The notes beneath the pieces were generated by a model. It saw nothing but the letters and a program-made list of their open reading frames with translations, made no database searches and was not told where the DNA came from. From assembly GCA_015057505.1 (NCBI GenBank), contig SVEG01000006.1, positions 110,391 through 174,390 of the forward strand: a stretch of 64,000 nt of DNA, read 5' to 3'. The translations under genes were made by a program, and so were the position numbers. Positions within the stretch are counted from its first letter, which is position 1; every line of letters starts with the position of its first letter. Below are positions 25,938 through 34,480 of this stretch, piece by piece. The DNA is from Lachnospiraceae bacterium. Its GTDB lineage: Bacteria > Bacillota > Clostridia > Lachnospirales > Lachnospiraceae.

Positions 25938-26924
25938 ATGATATATCCTAAATTTCTTAAAGAAAACGATACAATAGGAATTACAGCGGTAAGTGCCGGT
26001 ATAGAGGGCGAAAAGTTAAAGCAGCTTGATCTGTCCGAAGATAATATACGGGCGCAGGGCCATAAAATCGTTGAAACAAATAATGTCCGTGCCGGCGGAG
26101 TCGTAAGCAGTACGGGTAAAGAGAGGGCAAAGCAGTTAAAAGAACTTTTTGAGGATGATACGGTGCAGATGGTTTTGTGTGCGGCCGGCGGTGATTTCCT
26201 CATTGATATGCTCCCGTATGTGAACTATGAGACAATAAAAGCAAATCCTAAATGGATACAGGGCTATTCTGACCCTACAAGTCTCCTTTATTCCGTGACA
26301 ACACTTCTTGACATAGCAACGATTTACGGGTTTAACGGCGGTGGATATGGAATGAGAGAGCTTCATCGGTCGCACGAGGACAGCTTTGCAATTCTTCGCG
26401 GTGATATCGTGGAACAGGGAAGCTTTGAATTTCACGAGGGCGAAAAGGATGGCAAACTTGATGGGTATGTGCTTACCGAACCTGTTTATTGGAAGAATTT
26501 AAACGGTGAAGAAGTAAGTGTAAAGGGAAGACTTCTCGGGGGGTGCCTGGAATGCCTTGCAGATATAATCGGGACACCCTATGACGGAACAAAGAAGTTT
26601 CTCGAAAAGTATAAATCAGATGGAGTTTTGTGGTATTTTGATATATTCGGACTCCGCTCCGAGCAGGTTTATAATACGCTCTGGCACATGAAGCAGGCAG
26701 GCTGGTTCGAGGGCGCCGCAGGCTTTATGTTTGGACGGGTAATGTTCCCGGGAACATTTCTTGACATGACTTATGAGGAGGCCATCGTGCGGGCACTTGG
26801 TGATGCGCCGATAGTTTTTAATATGGATATCGGACATGTTGCACCGAGAATGACTGTGATAAACGGTGCGATGGGTGAGCTTTCTAGCAGAGGTGGTAAG
26901 GGTACGTTAAAAATGAGCTTGTAA
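25938..26924 (+). CDS. LD-carboxypeptidase / MccF-like peptidase, family S66
   Basis: S66 enzymes cut the terminal D-Ala from murein tetrapeptides or, as MccF, inactivate microcin-type peptide nucleotides. The 328-residue cytoplasmic protein shows GITAVSAGIEG at the N-terminus, the nucleophile elbow QGYSDPTSL with Ser111, the Glu in GRLLGGCLECLADIIGT, and the His in NMDIGHVAPRMTVINGA. Triad residues are all present and length is normal. The long LWYFDIFGLRSEQVY segment is closer to the MccF-like branch than to LdcA, but I cannot settle it. Single gene with GGCGGAG as ribosome site, 40 bp after the operon upstream. Confidence 0.88.
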   Translation: MIYPKFLKENDTIGITAVSAGIEGEKLKQLDLSEDNIRAQGHKIVETNNVRAGGVVSSTGKERAKQLKELFEDDTVQMVLCAAGGDFLIDMLPYVNYETIKANPKWIQGYSDPTSLLYSVTTLLDIATIYGFNGGGYGMRELHRSHEDSFAILRGDIVEQGSFEFHEGEKDGKLDGYVLTEPVYWKNLNGEEVSVKGRLLGGCLECLADIIGTPYDGTKKFLEKYKSDGVLWYFDIFGLRSEQVYNTLWHMKQAGWFEGAAGFMFGRVMFPGTFLDMTYEEAIVRALGDAPIVFNMDIGHVAPRMTVINGAMGELSSRGGKGTLKMSL

Positions 26925-26945
26925 GTAAATGGTAACAATAAAATG

Positions 26946-26970
26946 GGCGTGTCGCTATATGCGACACGCC
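26946..26970. terminator. Bidirectional terminator between the S66 peptidase and yfhO genes
   Basis: A perfect 10-bp GC-rich stem (26946-26955 with 26961-26970) with a TATAT loop lies between convergent genes. A T-rich tail is present on the minus side, and TTAATTAAT on the plus side. Confidence 0.8.
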
Positions 26971-26974
26971 TTAA

Positions 26975-28933
26975 TTAATGAAGTTTAATTTCAATTTTTC
27001 GTATTCCGGCGCTTATATATGCACCGCATAAATACCCTGCTATTTCAATTTCCTGCACTTCATTGCCGTCAATTTTTACCTGAGTGTCTTCGTATGGCAG
27101 TGAGATGAATAAAATACCGTCTTCTTTAACTTCAATCGTGCCGGATATTTTGGCACCGGAGATATCGGTTATTTTTATTCCTGAGGCGTTAAGCTTTTTT
27201 ACTGCCGAACTAAGTTCTTCGGTATCTATCATACCGTTGCTTAGGATTATATCGTCGCAATCGGCGGCCTTCGTAAATATATCATTTAAGTAGGCTTTAC
27301 CGGTATATTTCTCGTTAATGTCTAGGACTGCCTTGTCTGCAACAAAAGCGACAGGAAGCACGGCTTTATTTTCTATCAGATACATGTTTTCTGAGCTTGC
27401 GATTACGCTTGATAATTCGTCCGAGATATGTGTATCCGATATTATGTATTTTACGCCAAAAAGAGCGTTAAACACAGGATTGTACTCATAGCGCACACTT
27501 ACATTTTTGGCGTAAATCGGAAGCTTCAAGTGTTGGAAAAAACTATATGCCTTGGCTGACATTGTAGATGAATAGTAGGAAAATCCAAGGTATCCGTAAA
27601 GCTGTCCGCCGTTGTCACGACAGGTTTTAAGTTCGGAGCGGAAAAATTCGTTTTCGTCAAAATCAGGAACAATATACTCTTCAAATTCGTCGATGTCGTC
27701 TTGGAGCTTAAGTAAAGAGGTATGAATACCGGTAGCACGGACATCATTTTTAAAAGTAATCACGGTATTAGCGACTGTCTCCGTTATAATCAGACAGCAA
27801 AGCAAAAAGGTAAATACCTTATAAGAGGAAAGCTCCTTTAGCGCCAGGTATGCAAGGGTCAATGCGACAAAAGCAATGAGAAAGCTCTGACGTGCGGGTA
27901 ACTGATTCGGAAAATGAAATCCGTGCCATATATAGTCAAGAATATTAAAATTAGTTGAAAATATTAGGAAAGCGAGAAGCAAACCGGATACAACTTTTGC
28001 TTTTGCAGGTATGCTTTTTATAAAAAACATAAAAATAACCAGTGTTACACATAAAATCCCGAAGTACAAATTCGGGGCATCATATTCAAGCGATACTTCC
28101 TGAAACGGGAAGAATCGCATCGCCATTTCTTTTGCGGAATGATAAAATTCCGGTTTGTAATTAAAACTTGAATCAACTGCAACCGTTCTTGAAATAGCTC
28201 TTACTAACGGAATTAATACAGGCAAATTAAGGATACCGCTTATGAGTGAAGCCACTGCAAAACGACAGCCGTCAAAAATCATGTTTTTATAGCCCTTAAA
28301 GTTAATAATTGAGATTGCAATAAAACAAAGCACACAAAAAATACACAGCATATATGCAATATAAAAGTTAGAAAAAATAGCTGTTGTAAGAGCAATTATG
28401 TAGAGAAGAGGTTTCTTTTTATTGTACAGCCTTAAAAGTCCGGCTATAACAAACGGAGTGAGTAAAACAATATCCATCCACATGAACTGATTGATGAATG
28501 CAAGAGTATATCCGCATAGTGCGTATGCAACGGAGAACGCAACCCCGCGAATACTTCCTTCATCAAATTGTTCGGACAGCCATATTGAAAAGGACAGACC
28601 GGCAAGTCCGAATCTTAACATTACTATTAAATCAACACCGACAGGAGTTATATCAAAGGGCATTATGTAGAGAAGCAGCCATAGCGGACTGTTGGTATAA
28701 TAAGCACTTTGTGCAATAAGGTTAAATCCCAGTCCGCCTGCAAAAGAGTAGCCTAAGTTACCGTTTAAAAAAGCACGGCGCATTTCGCGAAGCATAGGGA
28801 AATATTGTCCCCATGCATCAATAGCCATCAGGGATTTTTCACCGAACGGAGCAAGTTTGCACATTATAAAACCAACGCTTATAATCAAAACCGGTATTAA
28901 AAATGATAAACAAAAGTAAGTGCGTTTTTTCAT
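26975..28933 (-). CDS. YfhO-family polytopic membrane protein
   Basis: YfhO proteins are multi-pass membrane proteins related to GT-C glycosyltransferases; in Bacillus and Listeria, YfhO acts in lipoteichoic acid glycosylation. ATG 28933 is preferred over GTG 28945 because GAGGTG lies just upstream of it. The 652-residue protein has about a dozen hydrophobic helices up to residue 395, with the family motifs MAIDAWGQYFPMLREMRRAF, GGLGFNLIAQSAYY and NQFMWMDIVLLTPFV. The C-terminal 250 residues are extracytoplasmic and include FNALFGVKYIISD. An Asp in the first loop (AIDAWGQY) is the GT-C-like catalytic candidate. Single-gene unit. Confidence 0.9.
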   Translation of the reverse strand: MKKRTYFCLSFLIPVLIISVGFIMCKLAPFGEKSLMAIDAWGQYFPMLREMRRAFLNGNLGYSFAGGLGFNLIAQSAYYTNSPLWLLLYIMPFDITPVGVDLIVMLRFGLAGLSFSIWLSEQFDEGSIRGVAFSVAYALCGYTLAFINQFMWMDIVLLTPFVIAGLLRLYNKKKPLLYIIALTTAIFSNFYIAYMLCIFCVLCFIAISIINFKGYKNMIFDGCRFAVASLISGILNLPVLIPLVRAISRTVAVDSSFNYKPEFYHSAKEMAMRFFPFQEVSLEYDAPNLYFGILCVTLVIFMFFIKSIPAKAKVVSGLLLAFLIFSTNFNILDYIWHGFHFPNQLPARQSFLIAFVALTLAYLALKELSSYKVFTFLLCCLIITETVANTVITFKNDVRATGIHTSLLKLQDDIDEFEEYIVPDFDENEFFRSELKTCRDNGGQLYGYLGFSYYSSTMSAKAYSFFQHLKLPIYAKNVSVRYEYNPVFNALFGVKYIISDTHISDELSSVIASSENMYLIENKAVLPVAFVADKAVLDINEKYTGKAYLNDIFTKAADCDDIILSNGMIDTEELSSAVKKLNASGIKITDISGAKISGTIEVKEDGILFISLPYEDTQVKIDGNEVQEIEIAGYLCGAYISAGIRKIEIKLH

Positions 28934-29078
28934 GGAAATTTTCACCTCATGTATAATACGTTTTTTAGTAGGTGTTTTTATTGAAATAAATCCTGAATAA
29001 TTATAAAATAATGTGGGTAAAAGGTCAATTCAGATTGCATTAAGAAAGTTTAAGAATATTTTAAAGTAGGAGTTTTAT

Positions 29079-29762
29079 ATGGGACTAAACGAAGATATCA
29101 GGAAACAACTGCTTGAAATGCAGGAGGACGGTTATAAGAAATTTTCAGCGGCACTTGTGCCGGGCTGTGACAATATGCTCGGAATAAGGCTCCCGCTTCT
29201 TAAGAAGCTTGCGAAGGAACTTGCGAAGGGAGATTGGCAGGAGTATTTGCCCGGTGCCTGTGACGATTATTTTGAAGAGACGATGCTTCAAGGTTTTACG
29301 CTTGGCTTTGTCAAAGCAGATATAGCAGAAATTTTGCCTTATGTTAAGGTTTTTATACCGAAGATTAATAACTGGTCGGTCTGTGACAGCTTTTGCGCGA
29401 ATTTTAAAATTGCAACAAAAGAACGGGAAAAGATGTGGCATTTTCTTATGAACTACAGAGAAGGTTCGGAATTTGAGCAGCGTGTTGTTGCGGTTATGCT
29501 TATGGACCATTTCTTTATAGAGGAATATATTGACCGCGTGACAGAGGTGCTTGTAAGTCTTGATAATCCCGGCTATTACACAAGGATGGCGGTTGCATGG
29601 GCAATTGCTACAGCCTATGCCAAATTTCCCGGGAAGATAAAACCTGTCATTGAAGAACGAAGACTGGATACATGGACACATAATAAGGCAATACAAAAAA
29701 TGGTAGAGTCGTACAGGGTATCCGACGAAGATAAAATGTACCTTAAAGCATTAAAATATTAG
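29079..29762 (+). CDS. DNA alkylation repair protein, AlkD-like
   Basis: AlkD-type glycosylases are made of HEAT-like repeats and remove bulky or charged alkylated bases. This 227-residue protein carries the family segments LPLLKKLAKELAKGDW, NNWSVCDSFC, AVAWAIATAYAKFP and THNKAIQKMVESYRVS. The Trp and Asp residues in the last two segments match those lining the DNA groove in AlkD. A catalytic base was not checked. AGTAGGAG is the ribosome site; single gene followed by a shared terminator. Confidence 0.88.
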   Translation: MGLNEDIRKQLLEMQEDGYKKFSAALVPGCDNMLGIRLPLLKKLAKELAKGDWQEYLPGACDDYFEETMLQGFTLGFVKADIAEILPYVKVFIPKINNWSVCDSFCANFKIATKEREKMWHFLMNYREGSEFEQRVVAVMLMDHFFIEEYIDRVTEVLVSLDNPGYYTRMAVAWAIATAYAKFPGKIKPVIEERRLDTWTHNKAIQKMVESYRVSDEDKMYLKALKY

Positions 29763-29775
29763 TTGAATTCATATA

Positions 29776-29806
29776 AAAAGAGTTGCCGAAAACCGGCAAC
29801 TCTTTT
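29776..29806. terminator. Bidirectional terminator
   Basis: A perfect 13-bp stem (29776-29788 with 29794-29806) starting AAAA and ending TTTT lies between convergent genes, so it works in both directions. Confidence 0.9.
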
Positions 29807-29811
29807 GGTTT

Positions 29812-30804
29812 TTATAGGAAGGGTCTTTTGTCGAGCACAAGCTTTAATGGCTTAGGAGTTCTGATATAGCCGGGCAGTGCATCCTGAAGAACTGCAAGAG
29901 CACATACAATGGCGAAAAGCGTATTCAAATCGTTAAGTGTCTCAGATTCTTCAATATTCATATTAAGGAGCTGAGTAATAAGTCCGTCAGCAATCTCTTT
30001 TAATATCTTCTGGGTTTCTTCATATTTAACACCGGCTCTTCTTTGAACTCTTGCAAGCATGTATGTAAAATCAATATCGGGCCAGCCGACAGATTTTGAA
30101 AAGTCCATGCAGGCACCGTCATAATATGCTTTAATACATGTATCTAAAAGTTCCTTCGGGTAGGGAAGTGCACGTTTTGCATATTCGTAATTAAATACGT
30201 AGTGGAAAGTGCTTGCGAGATAGTGGAAAAGCGGTGCGCCTTCTAAGGCATCCTTTTTCCAGAGGCCTGTAGTGGCATCGGCATTGTTGTCGAGCCATTC
30301 AAAATAATAATCCTCCCATTCGTCGCTTGCAGTTTCGGTAAGAAGCATGGAAGCGTATATTCCGGCTCCGAGATGAGCACCGAGCCACGGATCCTTTGCC
30401 CAGTCAATACTGTCCATGAATTCAAAGAGACCTTCTTTGGTTAAATATTTTGAAAATCCGTCTGCATTGTAAAGAGGTTTGGCATCAAGCAGGTTAAGCG
30501 CACCGCTTATAAATGCTGTAGTGTGTGTTGCGAAATTGCCGGGATTTTCAAAGAGACCGTTATCCTTGTTCTGGAAATCCTGAAGAACCTTAATGAAGGC
30601 TTCACGTTCTGCAGAGTCTGTAGGAAGTTCTCCGATTGTGTACAGAATATTGGCGGCATTGGCGCATCCGTAAGGGATTGCTCCAAGGTCGCGGCTGTTC
30701 TTGGCATCCTGTGTAATCCAGCGTGCATACTTGCCGGGTTCGCCAAGATAGTGACGGTCAACGATTTTTTTGATGTCTTTTATTAATGGTCTTAAATCGT
30801 ACAT
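29812..30804 (-). CDS. Uncharacterised protein, probable alpha/alpha toroid fold
   Basis: I do not recognise this 330-residue protein. It has no signal peptide or membrane segment. Sequence features such as LGAIPYGCANAANILYTIGE, NKDNGLFENPGNFATHTTAFISGAL and WLGAHLGAGIYASMLL have the alternating helix pattern with conserved Gly/His/Asp turns of alpha/alpha toroid proteins (glycoside hydrolase six-hairpin or terpene-cyclase-like folds). The nearby pectin genes make a carbohydrate role possible, but no catalytic residues can be named. AAGGAG precedes the ATG. It is divergent from the amidohydrolase gene. Confidence 0.6.
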   Translation of the reverse strand: MYDLRPLIKDIKKIVDRHYLGEPGKYARWITQDAKNSRDLGAIPYGCANAANILYTIGELPTDSAEREAFIKVLQDFQNKDNGLFENPGNFATHTTAFISGALNLLDAKPLYNADGFSKYLTKEGLFEFMDSIDWAKDPWLGAHLGAGIYASMLLTETASDEWEDYYFEWLDNNADATTGLWKKDALEGAPLFHYLASTFHYVFNYEYAKRALPYPKELLDTCIKAYYDGACMDFSKSVGWPDIDFTYMLARVQRRAGVKYEETQKILKEIADGLITQLLNMNIEESETLNDLNTLFAIVCALAVLQDALPGYIRTPKPLKLVLDKRPFL

Positions 30805-30967
30805 AATTTTCTCCTTGTGAAAGAATATTTCCCTAAATAACAGTGCACCAAGGGAAAGTGCGCGAAGTGTAATGTATAGAATAATTATATAATAAACAAA
30901 AGTGAGTTTAAAGTATTTTTATTATTTTAAGTCGATTTTGCATAAAAGTGAAAATAAAAGCAGATAC

Positions 30968-30996
30968 TTGACGCGAAGAGAAAATAGAGTTAAAAT
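30968..30996 (+). promoter_or_regulatory. Promoter of the amidohydrolase gene
   Basis: TTGACG (30968-30973) and TAAAAT (30991-30996) are 17 bp apart, 37 bp before the start codon. Confidence 0.6.
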
Positions 30997-31033
30997 GCGC
31001 TAATAGAAATTTAAACAGAAGAAGGACAAAAAG

Positions 31034-31828
31034 ATGAGGATAATTGATGCACATACACATATATTTCCGGAAAAAATAGCAGTCAAGGCGGCAAAGTCCA
31101 TAGGATCTTTTTATGAGGTAGAGATGTCCTATGATGCAAGTGTTGACCTGCTTTTAAAGAACGGCGCACAGATTGGTGTTGAGAAGTATCTGGTATGTTC
31201 GTCCGCAGTTACGGCAGACCAGGTTATAAGTATAAATGATTTTATTGCGGGTGAGTGTAAGAAGCATCCTGAGTTTATCGGATTTGCGGCAATGCATAGG
31301 GATTTCGAAGATTATGAGGCGGAGCTTGACCGTGCGCTCTCCATGGGACTTATCGGTGTTAAGTTCCATAATGATTTTCAGAAGTTTGATATAGATGATG
31401 AGAAAATGTTCCCAATATATGATGCGATTTCAAAAAGAGGCATGAAGGTACTTTTTCATATGGGCGATGACAGATATGATTATACAGCACCGGCACGTCT
31501 TGTAAGGGTTGCACAGGCTTTTCCTGATATGATATGTATCGGCGCGCATTTTGGCGGATATAAGCGTTGGGGTGAGGCATACGAGATGCCCGTACTCCCC
31601 AATGTATACTTTGATACTTCCAGTACTCTGGAATGGCTCGATACTGAGACAGCAAAACGAATGATAGAGCGTTTCGGTGCAGAGCATTTTATGTTCGGTA
31701 CGGACTTCCCGATGTGGGACGCTAAAGAAGAGCTTGAGAGATTTATGAAACTTGAACTTGATGAAGAGGTTAAAGAAATGATTTTGTGGAAGAATTTCTG
31801 TAAATTATACAATCTTCCGATAGAATAA
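31034..31828 (+). CDS. Amidohydrolase family 2 metal-dependent hydrolase
   Basis: A 264-residue cytoplasmic TIM-barrel protein. The metal-binding series of the superfamily is present: HxH in IIDAHTHIFPEK near the N-terminus, His in VLFHMGDD, His in CIGAHFGGY, and Asp in FMFGTDFPMWD. VKFHND occupies the strand that in many members carries the Lys. Amidohydro_2 members include decarboxylases, lactonases and isomerase-related enzymes; the substrate cannot be predicted. AGAAGGAC is the ribosome site. Single gene, divergent from the preceding unknown gene. Confidence 0.88.
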   Translation: MRIIDAHTHIFPEKIAVKAAKSIGSFYEVEMSYDASVDLLLKNGAQIGVEKYLVCSSAVTADQVISINDFIAGECKKHPEFIGFAAMHRDFEDYEAELDRALSMGLIGVKFHNDFQKFDIDDEKMFPIYDAISKRGMKVLFHMGDDRYDYTAPARLVRVAQAFPDMICIGAHFGGYKRWGEAYEMPVLPNVYFDTSSTLEWLDTETAKRMIERFGAEHFMFGTDFPMWDAKEELERFMKLELDEEVKEMILWKNFCKLYNLPIE

Positions 31829-31852
31829 AAGAGCCTGCGGTGCAAGCTCTTT
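31827..31852. terminator. Hairpin between amidohydrolase and lipid kinase genes
   Basis: AAAGAGC pairs with GCTCTTT around an internal TGC/GCA, overlapping the amidohydrolase stop. Convergent genes flank it, so it may act in both directions. Confidence 0.65.
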
Positions 31853-31860
31853 AAAAAGGT

Positions 31861-32745
31861 TTATTTAATAAGAGATATTACTCCATGCAGATTCTGTATG
31901 GAGATTTCTTTTATTTCGGGCATATGTTCACCGTCAAGCGTCCAGGATATAGGGTTATCCGTACACACGGTTAATTCCGAAGCTTTGAAAAATTCAAACA
32001 TCTCGTTGTTAAAATCTGAAGTTGATATTGAGTGGATAATTTTATTAAGGTGAGCAATTGTCTTCGGGTTTTTGACGAGAATAACCTCAAATACTCCATC
32101 GCATAAGTCAACAATGTCCGGTTTGAGCTTTACAATACCTGCAACAGAGGTTGAATTGGTTATTGATCCGAATACATAGTCACCCTCATGTATACCGTCA
32201 GGAGTTGTAACTTTAACATGTGTCGGGTGAATTGTCGGAAGTTCCTTGATGCCCTCGAAAATATACGCCATATGGCCGATTGCATTCTTCATTTCCTGAG
32301 AAGCACTGTAAGAAGCCGCCGTAAAGGCACCAAAGGATGCGATATATGAAAAATAAGTTTCACCGAATAAACCGATATCGATATCGTGGGGTTTACCCTC
32401 TACAATCATCTCAGCGGCTTTGGCAGGATTGGATACAAGGCCCATGGTTGAGGCAAAATCATTGGTGCTGCCCGATGGAATATAACCAATGGGAGTGCAC
32501 TTGCCGGATTTCAGTACGCCACTTATTACTTCGTTGAGAGTGCCGTCGCCGCCACAACAGACAACAAGGTCATATTCGTGAGCATGTGCTTTTGCAATCT
32601 CACAGGCATGACCACGGTATTTTGTAATAAGTGTTGTTACAAGATAATCTGCCTTGCAGAAAATATTTGTAATTGTAAATAAAGCATTTTTGGCTTTCAT
32701 TGTCCCGGCTACCGGATTGACAATAAGTAATAATTTTTTGTGCAT
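31861..32745 (-). CDS. Diacylglycerol kinase family lipid kinase (YegS/BmrU/DgkB-like)
   Basis: Phosphorylates a lipid such as diacylglycerol using ATP at the membrane surface. The 294-residue protein shows the DAGK catalytic signature: LLIVNPVAG at the N-terminus, VVCCGGDGTLNEVISGVL and YIPSGSTNDFAST. The C-terminal beta-sandwich ends with WTLDGE, a typical metal-site region. Length is usual. AAGGAGC precedes ATG. Which lipid it uses is unknown. Confidence 0.92.
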   Translation of the reverse strand: MHKKLLLIVNPVAGTMKAKNALFTITNIFCKADYLVTTLITKYRGHACEIAKAHAHEYDLVVCCGGDGTLNEVISGVLKSGKCTPIGYIPSGSTNDFASTMGLVSNPAKAAEMIVEGKPHDIDIGLFGETYFSYIASFGAFTAASYSASQEMKNAIGHMAYIFEGIKELPTIHPTHVKVTTPDGIHEGDYVFGSITNSTSVAGIVKLKPDIVDLCDGVFEVILVKNPKTIAHLNKIIHSISTSDFNNEMFEFFKASELTVCTDNPISWTLDGEHMPEIKEISIQNLHGVISLIK

Positions 32746-32851
32746 TACGGTGCTCCTTGCAATATAATGTGTATTTTAAAAGATATTTTTTAAGCATATG
32801 TTTAGATATATAATAAAATGACTACTGTAAAAATGCAAGGGGCAATCTAAA

Positions 32852-32880
32852 TTGACATGGTTATCAAATAATGATATTAT
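32852..32880 (+). promoter_or_regulatory. Promoter of the NSS symporter gene
   Basis: Exact TTGACA (32852-32857), 17-bp spacer and TATTAT (32875-32880), 34 bp before the start codon. Confidence 0.75.
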
Positions 32881-32914
32881 AAAACAGTAAAAAATTTAAA
32901 CTAGGAGAGAAAAA

Positions 32915-34438
32915 ATGGAGAAGAGACAGAGTTGGTCATCAAGACTGACATTTATTTTGGCGGCAGTTGGTTCAGCGGTTGGACTTGGAAATGCGTGGCG
33001 TTTTCCGGGGCTTGCTGCAAAGCATGGCGGTGGCGCGTTTTTGCTTGTGTATTTTATTGCGATGCTTGTATTTGGTGTTCCGCTTCTTATGATGGAGATA
33101 TCTATCGGAAGAAAGCTTAAAAAGGGTGCAGCGCCCGCGATGAGAGGTATTAATAAGAAATTTGAGCCCATCGGTTGGGCGGCAACGGCAAATGCTTTTG
33201 TTATCGTATGTTATTATGCGGTAGTTTTTGCATGGGTAATACTTATGGTGTTTATGAGCTATAAGTTTGCAGGAATGACCGGAGATGCTGTGTCGGCAAG
33301 TAATTTGTTTGCTGAGACAATCGAGACTACATGGACTGTTAAGGATTACGGTATTCCGTTGATTTTGATTATTCCGTTCCTTCTTGCATGGGGAAGTATT
33401 TTCTTCTGTATAAGAAACGGTGCACAGAGTGTGGGCAAGGTAGTAAAATATACGGTATTTTTACCGGTTGTTTTTCTCGTTATAATGGCGATTAAGGGTA
33501 TTACAATGCCTGGCGCAATGGACGGAATTCAGAAGTTATTCATACCGGACTTTGCGGCACTTGCTAATCCGCAGCTTTGGATAGATGCAGTGGGACAGGT
33601 TTTTTACAGCCTTTCAATAATGATGGCTATTATGTTTGCATATGGTTCATATCTTAAAGAAGATTCAAATGTTGCCGTGGATGCGGTTATCATATCTTTT
33701 TGTGATATAGGAATCAGTATTCTTGCAGGAGTTGTTATGTTCTCTACAATGGGTGGTGTAGGAATGCTTGACAACATGTCGGATTCAGGAATAGTAACAG
33801 CATTTATCGTATATCCACAGGCAATTGTAAGTCTTGCAGGTTCGGGTGTATTTAATGCTATATTCGGTGCAGTATTTTATCTTTGCCTCGTTACACTTGC
33901 AATTGATTCGGCATTTTCAATTGTTGAAGGTGTTTCTGCATCGGTTGCAGACAGATTTAAGCTTGATCCGAGAAAGACAACAAGAAACATTGTTATTATT
34001 GCAGCAGTAATCTCTTTGATTTTCATAACAAGAGCAGGTCTTGCATGGCTTGATATCGTTGATAAGTGGGCAAATGCATATAATCTTATTATTGTAGGTA
34101 TTATGGAATGTATCGCAATTGGCTGGTTCTTTAAGCCGGGTAAGGTTCTTTCTGAGATTAACCGCAATACCAAGAAGTTTAAGATGCCGGCATGGTGGTT
34201 TATAACAAGTGTTAAGTTTGTTGCACCGCTTCTCCTTACTGCATTATTCTGTTGGAACCTTTATGATTTGTTTGTAACACAGAAGGGTAATTACGGCGGG
34301 TATCCGCAGTGGGCATTGTTTGTCGGCGGTTGGCTTATAACAATTCTTGTTATGCTTAGTGGATTTGTTGTGAAGGCGATTGTTGCGGCGAAGAAGAAAA
34401 AAGGATTTGTTGAAGAAGAAATAAGTTGGGAAGATTAG
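32915..34438 (+). CDS. Neurotransmitter:sodium symporter family transporter
   Basis: LeuT-fold symporters take up amino acids or amines with sodium. The N-terminus SWSSRLTFILAAVGSAVGLG, continuing NAWRFPGLAAKHGGGAFLL, is the classic NSS first helix with the unwound sodium/substrate site. About eleven hydrophobic helices span 507 residues. TM6 and TM8 equivalents (FYSLSIMMAIMFAYGSY and LVTLAIDSAFSIVEG) are recognisable. Bacterial NSS proteins mostly carry amino acids such as Trp, Tyr or branched-chain residues; which one here is unknown. Single gene with AGGAGAG and its own terminator. Confidence 0.93.
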   Translation: MEKRQSWSSRLTFILAAVGSAVGLGNAWRFPGLAAKHGGGAFLLVYFIAMLVFGVPLLMMEISIGRKLKKGAAPAMRGINKKFEPIGWAATANAFVIVCYYAVVFAWVILMVFMSYKFAGMTGDAVSASNLFAETIETTWTVKDYGIPLILIIPFLLAWGSIFFCIRNGAQSVGKVVKYTVFLPVVFLVIMAIKGITMPGAMDGIQKLFIPDFAALANPQLWIDAVGQVFYSLSIMMAIMFAYGSYLKEDSNVAVDAVIISFCDIGISILAGVVMFSTMGGVGMLDNMSDSGIVTAFIVYPQAIVSLAGSGVFNAIFGAVFYLCLVTLAIDSAFSIVEGVSASVADRFKLDPRKTTRNIVIIAAVISLIFITRAGLAWLDIVDKWANAYNLIIVGIMECIAIGWFFKPGKVLSEINRNTKKFKMPAWWFITSVKFVAPLLLTALFCWNLYDLFVTQKGNYGGYPQWALFVGGWLITILVMLSGFVVKAIVAAKKKKGFVEEEISWED

Positions 34439-34447
34439 TAAATATAC

Positions 34448-34480
34448 AAGAGGTTGTCGGATTGACAACCTCTTTGTTTT
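34448..34480. terminator. Bidirectional terminator after the NSS gene
   Basis: Stem of 11 bp (34448-34458 with 34464-34474) followed by TTGTTTTTT, directly abutting the convergent Na/Pi gene. Confidence 0.85.
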